Assembly (NCBI RefSeq): GCF_002234675.1
Contig: NC_019871.2
Span: 16,896,331 to 16,960,330, forward strand
Direction: 5' to 3'
DNA length: 64,000 nucleotides
Origin: Oryzias latipes
Lineage: Eukaryota > Chordata > Actinopteri > Beloniformes > Adrianichthyidae
The translations under genes were made by a program, and so were the position numbers. Positions 12,065 to 36,600 of this stretch are shown here, one piece after another. Position 1 is the first letter of the stretch, and each line of letters starts with the position of its first letter. The notes under the pieces are model-generated. The model made no database searches and had not been told where the DNA came from. It was given only the letters and a program-made list of their open reading frames with translations.

Positions 12065-13769
12065 GTGGATGACTACATAAAGGTGAAGGTTAGCAGGAGC
12101 AGACGAGACCAAGGACGTGGCTTCCATGTTGCTTTCTCCTCCTTCTGTCTCAAATTATAACTAGCCAGATTGCTGCACTTGATGCCTCAGGCTTCCAGAG
12201 AACCAATCAGACCTTCTGTCTACTCTGTCTTTGTAGTTGTGTTTCTATTGTAGCTTTATTCAATTAGGTCTTTGTGCACTCTAAATAATCTGATTTACTG
12301 AATAAGAGTGAAGTGTCCTTGTTTTTATTTTTTTTTATTTCATGTTTTATTGTCATTGAATCACATTAAGTTGTCAACGTCGACATACCCCAAATGTTTG
12401 TAAGTAGTTACGTAAATGTAGTAACGCAGCAATTTGAGGATATTTTGTAGTAATTTCACTGAAGAAATTCATTTGTTCTATTTAAGCACTTTTGGCTTTG
12501 AGCTGTTTTTTTTTTAAATCAAAACCACTTTTTTTGTTTATTTTAAAATCAACTCATTTAATGTCAACGGTTTATAAAAACACTGAAGAAACACTGCAGA
12601 AAAACACTTTAAGATATATGATAAAATTATATGATTTGGGTGATGGGATTAATAAAGGACTCACTCGTAAAGGGATCACTAGCTAACCGTGTTTCTGAAA
12701 TATTTTCATAATTTTGCATGACATATTTAGTAACTGTTGTTAACTGTGGACCAAACATTTTATTGGAAAAGTACAACAATAATGAAAACTGTGCGTTTGT
12801 TGGGTTTGTGCATTAACATTTTAGTCTATACAGTTATTGTGTTAACCAACAAAGGTACATGCATGACTAAATGTCACGATGCATAAAATAATATTTATCG
12901 CTGTAGATGGATGCATTCAGGTGTGGGGAGGGGTGTAACAAGTGGACTTACAGACGAAAATGACATTTTTTTTTGACTGTTCACCAAAGTGTCTTAACTA
13001 ATAACAAATTGTTAAATTTTATGGTATTTTTGGTTTTTTATTCTAAAAGCAAAACTGCTTGTTTAAAGGATTTAATTTCAATAAACATAAAATGCCAAAC
13101 TTACTTTGTAGAGTTAAGTGATCTGTCTGTCATGGCGTCTGTCTTTTTAAAGGTTAGGTTAACTTTTAAGCTGTTCTTTAAATAATTATATAAAGTGACA
13201 GGATAAGAACCACAATACGACGGAAGAAGATTTAGGTTCCAGAGAAAGGGGGGGGGAAAGGGAATAGAAAATTCTGACTTTTTTTCTCAGACTTCTGTTC
13301 TTTCTCAAATACCTGCTACAGTAAACCTTTTTATTTTGATTTTCATCACTTACAGTTTCAATACCTTTCATACACTTCATAGAATTTTCTTTCACTCAAT
13401 ACATCAGCAGTTTAGGTTTTTGTGGAACCAAAAATGTCAGAATAATCATGATAACGATCAAGAATTTCTCTTTGAGAAAATGCAGATTTTTCCCCTCCAA
13501 AAACAAGGCTCTGAGACTACTAGTGTGATGGAAAAGTTAATAGATTTACTAATGTGCATTAAACAATATGTTTTATTTTATCCTTAAGCCTTTTATTTGT
13601 TTTGTGTATATTGTGGCAAATGGACCTTGAGTTTGTAATAAAGCTTCTTCAATGTCAAATGTGGAAACATCTACAGATACAATTGTCAAACAGAAAAGTT
13701 AATATAGTAAAAAAGAAAAAAAAGAAGTAAAGGGTTAATTCTTAGCTCCCTCTGGATGAAGCCATCTCC
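12065..13769. other. 3' UTR of the AIFM-like gene and convergent intergenic region
   Basis: AT-rich DNA between two convergent genes. A plausible plus-strand poly(A) signal AATAAA is at 12651-12656. A minus-strand signal for as3mt (TTTATT on the plus strand) is at 13592-13597. A G-rich run of about 10 bases lies near 13239. Open frames here look random. Confidence 0.55.
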
Positions 13770-16517
13770 TCATTTTCCAGTTTTGGAGCATTGTTTCACA
13801 GATGAACCCAATTTGTCAGCCAACAGAAATGGGTTGAGATGGCAATACTGAGTAAATAAAAAGAGCATCATTCAGAACTGAAACAATTAGTTACTAATAT
13901 GAAAAGCATTTTAATACTAACCTCTTGTGGTGTTGGCTCTGAGCTGAAATTCTGCTCATTCAACATCCGGATATTAAAATCTGTGGCAAACCTGGAATGC
14001 TGAAGGATTGCAGCCATTTCTCCATTTAATTCCACTGTTGTGTCTTTCTGCATTAAAAAATAAACAGCAACTAAATGAAATATGTATTCCTTTGATCTGA
14101 AATTTCCCCCCAAAAAACGAAAAAGTAAAAAGTCAAACACCTTGAAACAGTGGGAGGAATCAAAGTCCAGCTGATCTGGAAACTCTGCCACTGTTCCTTT
14201 ATAGGTGACAGTTGAGCTCAGCATCGATGGAAGTTTGGGCAGCTTAAATAGTCTGTAGGTCGCTGACACATAGCTGATGTCCCCTGATAAACAAAGAACT
14301 TGGTTTAGGTTTTTTGAAAAATTTTGTCAGATAACCCTTTACTCAATTTCTATCTACCTGCTTTTGCTTTGAGCTGGTCGTTGTGGACCTCAATACGGCT
14401 TGCTGAGACGAGAAGTGGAGTGCTGAAACCAACACTGTGGGCCAGTGGGATGAGATTCCTCCAAAACAGAGAGCCACCCATTCCCTCACCTAACCCAGAA
14501 CGAGATGATGGCCAAAGGACACTGCATCATCATAATAATGTTATATATCCCTCCCAGACACTCAAGGTCACTGTACAGTTGAACCAGTAAGAAATACAAT
14601 AAAAAAACAAACATTGAAGTATAAAGAAATCAGACACAAAAAACAGTGTGTCATCTGCATAAATTAGATATTTGTTGTAAATTGTAGGGAGTACGTAAAT
14701 GATTTAAAAAGAAGTGTTGTTTCACCCCACAGGAGTGGATCCTCCCTCATGTGGTCAGGAATGACGCTGCTGGCATACATGTCACTAAAGTAAAGCTCGC
14801 CTCCCGTCTGTATTGAATAAAGAAAAGGGGAAAGAAATGTAAGAATTTCTGAGTAGTGCTTTTCCAAAGGAACTCCTCCTACCAACCTTTAGGACTTCAT
14901 AGGCTTGTTGTAGCACTGCTTTTTTATCGGGACACAGACAGATCACACAGTTCGATCTTTAATCAGAGGAAACAAACGGTTAAACTGTTGGTCAAAGGTA
15001 ATCAATAAATCAATGTGTAATTTCAGCATACATCACAATGTCCATTGAGTCCCTCAGTAAACCAGCTTCTATGAGATTTTCCATGTACCCATGGACAAAA
15101 GTGACATTTGGGTTCTTGTAGCCAAATTTAGTCTGATGATACTCCAAATATTGGCGAGATGCTGTGATCTGAGGAAGCAGGAGCAACACCGTTGATATAT
15201 AATGACAAGGGGGTTGGCACAGTGCGTCTGACTTAAGCAGAGTTACCAGCTCCTCTGTCATATCAATCCCAGTCACATGTCCATGAGGTCCAACAAGCTT
15301 ACTGAAGGCATAGCAGTCTCGACCGGAACCGCTGCCGAGGTCCAGAATTCTGCAGCCCTTAAGCTTGGCTGGAAAAGGAAGACCACAGCCAAAAAATCTG
15401 TGGAAAAAAGATGAATGTTTAGCAAGTTCAGTTAAATCTCCTAAATGCAGCTACGAAGTTTAAACACAAGGGGGTAATTTGGGGGGGGGGTTTACCTTTT
15501 AGTTACCTCAGGGTGAACCAGACTCAGAGCATCTGTGATGATCTCCGGCAGAGGTCTGCAGGGCCGACTGCAGGCAGCGGCGCTTGTTTGCAAGTCACAA
15601 GAGGCCTCCAGCCTTCTGCCATAGTAATTCTGGTGGTTTGACAGTTTAATTAGGATATTTGACAAGGTTAAATTCCTAAAAGTAAGTAACCACACATCTT
15701 TTGTGCTCATACATATGAACAACAAGCAGTGAGAAGCTTGACCATTTATTAAAATCAAAATTTTTTTTCTGAAATGGGTATTATATTAGGTAAAAGTCCT
15801 ATTAACAACCATCCAAATGAAAATATTTGCTTTATTTCAACTGTCAAAACAAAAAGCTCTTTAAAAAAGAAGAAGCTATAAAACAATTTGAAAGGTTTAG
15901 GGGAAGGAGACACGAAAAACTAAACATGGATATCTTGAGATGTCAAAATTTAAATGTTTACATTAGAGCAGAGCTGCAGAAATAAACTTAGTCAGTAATT
16001 TCAGGCAATAGTTGGACTTCTAACATCTCAGCCGGTTTTTCATTTCTAGTGGAATTAAATGCACATTAGCAGAAAAGAACCAGGATCACGGCAGCCCCTG
16101 AAATATGTTTGAACAAACTAAAATAACTATTAAAAAATCGGTTTTAGTTTTAGAAATTTTACTCCTTAGAACTGGAATTAAAAACTAAATTGATCGCGCT
16201 AAAAGGATGACCTTTAAACTTGACGTGCAGAGGACTAATTACTTAAACGTTTTCTTCATTTTAAAAACTAAATTACCAGTATATGAGATTGCTAGTAGGG
16301 TTAACAAAAATAAAAGAAAGTCTAGGTCAAAATTTGCAGAAACAACGATAACGGAGATGAATCGGCATTACCATTACATAACATTTGCAGAACTTTAGGG
16401 AACTTTTCCCTCAAACTCAAATTAGGTCAAAGTGAACACGAGATGTCAGCAGAGTTTGACTTCCACCACACTCGAAAGTACCTTCACGTTGTCTCGAACG
16501 TCGTCGTTTGTCCACAT
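13770..16517 (-). CDS. as3mt: Arsenite methyltransferase homologue, Cys206 position is Gly (10 coding exons, 362 aa)
   Basis: Minus-strand exons, 5' to 3': 16482-16517, 15496-15629, 15247-15397, 15032-15168, 14887-14956, 14726-14807, 14358-14489, 14141-14283, 13922-14047, 13770-13847. All phases join; human AS3MT is 375 aa. The family methylates trivalent arsenic with S-adenosylmethionine in the cytosol. Visible: the SAM site LDLGSGSGRDC, GHVTGIDMT, and GGELYFSDMYAS. My numbering aligns with human through residue 206: Cys32, Cys61 (FFGCG) and Cys156 (SNC) are present. The fourth arsenic-linked cysteine, human Cys206 (LWGEC), is Gly206 here (LWG-EGMGG, codon GGA at the start of exon 14358-14489). 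The Cys-rich tail of the human enzyme is also absent; this protein ends SKTGK. The start MWTNDDVRDNVK is short and has no mitochondrial signal. The gene is convergent with the AIFM-like gene and divergent from prpf8. Confidence 0.88.
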
Positions 16518-18049
16518 TTTGTTTTAAAACCACAAATTTGAACGTTCAAACGACAGCTTATGCCTCAGCAGCAGTTTCCGGGAAGTCTTTCAAAGTAAAA
16601 TAATCAGCTTGCTTGATACCTTTGGACCCGATAGAATCCGTGTTCGTCTTTATTTTACTTTCAAGTCTTCTTGTTGTATTTTTAAAAATCCATTTATATA
16701 ATATTTATTTTTTAGTGAGGTTAAAAAGCTTTAAACCATTATAATAACATTAATCCAAAGGATCTTTTTAATTAAACCTTTTTAGTAAATAACTTATTTT
16801 CATTTTTTCACATAGAACATAATTCCATCTAAATGCTTTTTTTTTTTTTTTACCAAAATGACGTAATTTCATTTTTAATAAAATGCTAAAAATTTTGACT
16901 GGATAAAAAAAAAAAACTTTACAAAATAAATTTGGGTTCCCAATAAGAATCACCTATTATTCATTTATAAATGCTCGCTTTAAACTTCCAAATTTAAAAC
17001 ATGTGAACAGGAAAAAAGTTTTCTTCTTCCAAAGTACAAACCACTGTTGCTTTGATCAAAGAAATAACAAATGAATCTGTTTCTTTCGTTTGGCCCTCAA
17101 GGCTCTTTGTTCAAGTTCAGGTCATTGTCTACTCCCCCCAAAAAAACAGTTTCTGCATCTATGCTTTTGTCAAACGCTAACGAAAAACTTATAAATGACA
17201 TTCTACAAGTGGCTGCTCTTGCTGTCAACTTTTCTTTTTTATTATTTACAGTTGACATTTTAGAAATGAACTGGAAAGGTTCCGCATCGGCTTGTTCAAC
17301 AGACAGTGTATCCACAGATTTACAATTTTTAAAAATGGAATTTAGCCAATCACAGTTAAGAAATTGTAACACAGTCTACAGAAGGTGCTGGGGGCTGGAT
17401 ACGGATTTTGTGACCAGAGGCTGCAGCCGGTGGAAATTTGAAAGCAAGGCCCATGGGCCGGACTTTGGACATGCATGTCTTACATCAAGAATAGGCTTTA
17501 AAAAAGATAAAGTTGTTAATTAGTTTCTACTGCGAAACACTACGTGGACACACATTCTGGCAGACTTGACCCTCCTGTTAATTATAAAAGTGAAACTGGA
17601 AAAAATGTTGGCGGTGTAAAATGACTTGAACACAACATGGGATAGTTGGGGATTAAAAACATCCACAGGTTCCGAATTAACTGCTCTTGCCACTTTATTT
17701 TGTGATGTTATTTTGTGCTTTTACATTTGTAAAACTGTCACACAGCAATTAAACAAAATTCATTCAACGGTAAGCAAATCAGTCATAAACAGGAAAGATT
17801 TGTGGGAAAATAGCATTAAAAATGATCTTTTTTGTAAGGTGCTTTTGTGCTGACGTTCAAATCAATTGGAAATTAGCAACTCCATAATAACTCGCTCTTT
17901 CTTTCATTTGGCGTACAAACTATTAATTGTGTCCCCAATCCTGCGGGGGCGGTAAAGCTCCGGAAACAAAGACATCCGGGTATTCGGCATCCCTACGTTT
18001 GCGTAGATTTAGCGTGGAGCAAATGCGACAGCGATGCCATTTTAGCCGC
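16518..18049. other. Divergent intergenic region between as3mt and prpf8
   Basis: About 1.5 kb of mostly AT-rich DNA between two divergently transcribed genes. GC-richer ends carry ETS-like sites (TTTCCGGGAAG near 16575 on the as3mt side; CTCCGGAAAC near 17957 and ATCCGGGT near 17974 on the prpf8 side) and a GGGGCGG box near 17945. A repeat-like segment around 17380-17490 contains the palindrome GGCCCATGGGCC (17448-17459), often seen in hAT-type fish repeats. A 150-codon open frame at 17071-17523 matches no family I know. Confidence 0.5.
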
Positions 18050-18249
18050 GTGATACGTTTATTTCTGTCGTAAACTCTGCTTCTGAATGCCACAGACCTG
18101 CGTTCATCCTCCGTTGTCGTCGAGTCGAACGGCAGCGTGAGTGAGCGGGGAAAAAGAGAAACTCAATCAGAAGAGCCGATATGTTATGGTAGCCGAGAGC
18201 GAGAGCGCCGAGGCTATTTGAACGTTGCAACAATACTGCTGTGGTGAAG
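18050..18249 (+). promoter_or_regulatory. prpf8: Putative promoter region and 5' UTR exon of prpf8
   Basis: GC-richer stretch ending in a donor (GTGAAG|GTAGGA, exon end 18249). The next exon begins at 18723 just before the start codon at 18734, so a non-coding first exon is expected here. No TATA box is evident, as usual for a housekeeping gene. The exact transcription start is not determinable. Confidence 0.55.
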
Positions 18250-18733
18250 GTAGGAACATGTTTGCTGTTGTCTTTAACTTACTCTTTGTTACTTAACGCG
18301 AGGAGATGCTAACGCTAGCAGCATGCTAGTTTACGGCGCTGTAACGTTTGGCCTAAAACAGTTTACCCGGATTTTTTATATTAGTGTCGCACACTTCATT
18401 TGAAATATAACAGCGCTTTTAAAATTGACCATGTCAACATTTAATTGACTATCACAAGTGGATAATGGTGCCTTGATGTTTATTTTGTGCACTTTGTGGG
18501 AAGTGTGCCCGTTAGCCGGGAAGCCATGTTGATTTAGCCTAGCATGTTACACAAACGAGAGCCTGCAAACAATAATCCTGCTTCCAAGCAGTTATGTGTT
18601 AGTAAATAGTTGAAAGTTTAGTCCCTTTAAAGTCTGTAACCTAACTCTTTTTTTTTTTTTTCAAATTTGATGTATGTAGTTTTGCATCTTACAGTTTTTA
18701 AAAAAAACTTTATATTTCACAGTTTGCTACAGT

Positions 18734-32790
<14,057 letters not shown>

Positions 32791-33195
32791 GCGTCGCCGC
32801 CCCGTCCCAGATTCGTTTTTTTTATGGTTTCTGACCGAATCATGTAAATCAGTTCAGTCTGCCGGTTTTCTGTCAATATATTTCACTGATGTTCGGGTAG
32901 GTTTTATGTAAAGCTGTTAGGACCTTTTTTAGGATTCCTTTCATTCGAGTTTTTTTTCCATGACTGCTTTGTCCTTATAAAAAAAAAAAAGTTTGGTTAT
33001 CTTTTTTTTTTTTTGTCCTAGTTTCTAGAATTTCATCTTGAATGCATTTATTTTTAGAACTCTGTAATGTGTTTGACATCAATTCAGAGAAACACTCTTC
33101 CCCTTCTGCTTTTTGGAACTAAAAGTGAAAGTGGCATTTCCATGTTCTGGTGTTCTATTATACTACACGTCTGTGACATTGTGAGCCTGGTTTAA

Positions 33196-33201
33196 AATAA
33201 A
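33196..33201 (+). terminator. prpf8: prpf8 poly(A) signal
   Basis: AATAAA about 400 bp after the prpf8 stop, followed by T- and GT-rich sequence (TTGTGATATTGTGTTTTATTG). It is the best-placed signal before the rilp promoter. Confidence 0.7.
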
Positions 33202-33299
33202 GATTCATTTTTATAAACTCTTTAAACATTGTGATATTGTGTTTTATTGTTGTAAGTGCAATTGTGTTGTGAACAGTTGGCTTTAGTTTTGGTGTTTTA

Positions 33300-33622
33300 C
33301 CAAGATCATTAGTGACGTTCTGCCTGCAGAAATGGCTTAAGCTGTAGTGACGGTGTCTCGTCTCGTCTCGGCGCGCTGCATCACTGAGCTTTCAGGCCGC
33401 GTTGGTCTGGAGCGGAGGAGGATCTAGCTTCGCTATTTTCTCTCAGTGGAGTGCAACATGACCGGCTTCATGTTTGCATGGGAGAAGGTGGAAGTTCAGA
33501 TATGTCATGCGCGGTAGGTCGGGCACCGACAACCTCCGTAGTTTTCATTTTCTGTGGCAGCAAATAAGCCACCGTCGCTTTCAGTAACACTCGACGAAGG
33601 AAGCGAGCCGCGCGGCTCAGAC
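33300..33622 (+). promoter_or_regulatory. rilp: rilp promoter and 5' leader with upstream ORF
   Basis: The prpf8 poly(A) signal and the rilp start codon are only about 420 bp apart. The region is GC-rich and carries TCTCGTCTCGTCTCGG near 33356. An upstream ATG at 33458 opens a 20-codon frame (including its stop) ending at 33517, before the rilp ATG at 33623. If retained in the mRNA it could dampen translation. Confidence 0.5.
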
Positions 33623-36600
33623 ATGGAGTCCTACCCGGAGAGCAGAGACACGAGCCAGAGCTACTTTAACAAGACTGTCGCCTTGCTGACAGTCAACGAT
33701 GTTTATGAAATCGCCAAACTCATCGGGGCCGAGGTGGAGAGGCTTATCGATGGATACGGTAAAGAGAGCGTCGAGGGTTTGGTGCCAAAAATAGTGAAAG
33801 TGCTGGAGCTGCTGGAGAGCTTCGCTTCCAGGAACCACGCTCACATTCAGCGGGAAGAAGAGCTGCTGAAGACCCTCGAGAGCATTCAGATCCAGCAGCA
33901 GAAGAAAAAGAAAGACGGCGACGAGGGCCTTGATAAAGAAATACATGTAAGTTGCTTGAATTTAGGTAATATTGTAAACATTGCAATTAACAGTCAACGT
34001 AACTGTTAACAGTGAGGCGGCGTTGTGCGCGCGCGCGTGCCTAAACGTTACAACACGTAGTAGCTTTAAGCTACAACTTTGACAAACACTGAAGTTACTA
34101 AACACAGAAGTTTTCTTTTTTAAACCACTAAAAATTATAATGTTGCACATATTAAGAATAGGAACTGCATGCTTTTGAAACTATAATGGTAACATTTATT
34201 TATTTTGACAGGTTTAAACAAATACACCTCATTACGCGATCTAATTAATTGATATCCTTCCGCCAACCAATGGAGATGTTCAGGGCCGCTGCTGGCTTTT
34301 CTGGGGGCTCTCAAATATCGCAGGGGCCCATCTAAACAGCATTATCTTATGATGACTAACCTAGCTTTGTAGTAACACTCAAAATCAAAGTGGGCATTTA
34401 TATACGGTAAAATGTACAGATCATTTTCTTTTTAAAATTACACTCTACTAAAAGACAACCCACATTTTTCAAAAGGGGTATAATAACTAGAAATAAAAAA
34501 TAAATAAAAATAAAAAAAATACACTGAAGTGTTTACAAAAATAATGTAAACATTTTATTCTTTAGTTTTTTTTAAATAATTTTTTTATTTTTGTTGAACA
34601 ATTGCAATAGACAGAACAAAAAAATGCAACAATTATGTACATGCAATGTATATTACAATTCTGAATACAGAATAAACGTGTTACATCCTTAGGAAGATTC
34701 TAATTATTAGACATAATCAAAAAAAGGAATAAAAATAAAGAAAATAGAACTAAACATAGAAAAAATAGATAAAATAAAAAGAGAAAATGCGAGAGCAAAC
34801 TTATGTCATTATTCCAAAAGATTTACAAATGTTAATTGTTTTTTGAGCTTTTGTATTTGTTGAAGCTGAAATTAAGTTTAAACATTGCTGCAGTTCAAGT
34901 TTGAACACAAAGAAATCAGTTTTTTTTTATTGGAAAATTTGCTTTTGTGAATATGAAATTTAGCCATAAACAACATGTTTATACAAAAGAAAGCATCACG
35001 GAAATTGATTCTTTAGTGATATGTTGTTGTTGTGGAACCCAGAGCCTTTCCTTGTCTCTCTGGCGACTATCGCCAACCAGACAACCACTAAAAGATTTGC
35101 GTGCTGGAGGCTGGGGATCATGCTATTTTAGAAGCAACAGTCATGCTTTTCGTTGCATGTCAGCTCTGTCATAATAGGATTCATGAGGTAGTGTAAAAGA
35201 CCAATTCACGCTGTTGATGCTGTTTTGGGCAAGTTGACCTACTGCTCAGAAAGTTTGCATAATTATATCAAAATTAGCTCCAGTTGTACTCGAGGTGTAA
35301 TAAAATAGTCATAAAGATCACAAATTGATGGATGGTAAGAGTGGAGAATGTTTCGAGGTGGGTAATGTATCTCATTTTTTCAGTCATGACTTTACTGACT
35401 TGTACTTTATTTGTACAGCTTAATGTTGTCTGTACCAACTCGAAGCAAAATTATGTTAACTTTAGGTTTGCATGGCTGTGGGGGATCTTTCCTCTTATTG
35501 GGTTATTGGGCACATCTAATTACTTTTATTGCAGCACTTAACAAATCAGACATGTCAACCATACATAAGAGACATGTGCTAAGCATTTAGATGAGTCACT
35601 CACTGATCAGATTGAATAGTTTTCTTTGTTCAAAGTGGGTCTGAGATGTTTGTTTAGATCCTTTTTTTTCCAAAACTTTGGTTTCATACAGTTACATTTT
35701 TTTTATTGTGTCTTTATATGGTTACTTCTTACATAATTTTTTGTATGCTATTCAGTAGTTGTGTGTCTAACAACAAGACACCATTGCTAAAGTCATCCAG
35801 TGTATCCAACGATTTTAAAAATGTGATGGTGGTAGTTTGCTGAAACATCTGGTCCAACTTAGCAACAGACAGAATAGCATAAACATTTTAACCGCCCAGA
35901 TTTCTCAGTACGTTTGAGCTGTTCTCAGTTAGCATCTCTGATGTAACTCTAATGTCTTTCTCCATTGCTGTTTTACAGGAGTTGCGGGAAAAGGAGCTGC
36001 AGTGGAGGAAGAGGTGTGAAGAACTGCAGGTCCAGGTGCAGCAGCTCCAGGAGGAAAAGGAGGGTCTACAAAACAGGCTGAAGGGCAATCATGCACAGGA
36101 AGGTACATTCTTTTTCAAATCTTTACATGAAAACTAGCAGGTTGGATTTTTCTCTTTTCTTTGTGAGTAGATTTCTTTTTTTTTTTTCATTTTTATTTGA
36201 CAAGCTTTTGCTCACTCTGGATAATAGTTCTTGTTTATATGTTTAGATAGATTGTTGTTCCTTGAAGATTTTATGAAATATTAGGGGAAACTCAAGAATA
36301 TCTAGACTAAGGTGACTTTAAAGTTGCACAGCTCATACTTTAATTTTCAAGAAATTCTTCACAGAAAGGATTCAATGTGCATTATTCTCTGTAATCTCCT
36401 CAAGCTTTGTAATATTATGCAGACATTTCAATCTCAATTCTCACTTTTGTAGCATAATTTTAAAAACCAGTCAGCAGATAATGTCAGGTTCTAACTGTGT
36501 AAACAGAAACAAAAACAGTAATGAGCCTGAAAACACTTTATTAGCAACATGAAGGACACATTAAGGTACCAGTGAAGATCTCCAGATGTGGCTCTTGGAT

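Noticed and set aside
13868-13921. Read-through C-terminus of as3mt into the next intron
   Set aside because: The frame stays open for 18 codons past 13922, but GAG|GTTAGT is a good donor. The exon at 13770-13847 continues in phase with a tail resembling human AS3MT (NPFLLADKLGSSVKQC).
17071-17523. A 150-codon open frame upstream of prpf8
   Set aside because: No recognisable family, no splice context, overlapping open frames on the other strand, and repeat-like palindromic sequence at its end. Not supported as a gene.
33554-33622. Upstream extension of the rilp coding frame
   Set aside because: The open frame continues upstream, but its first codon is GTG and there is no in-frame ATG. A splice acceptor-like GGCAG also lies just there. 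The ATG at 33623 is preferred.
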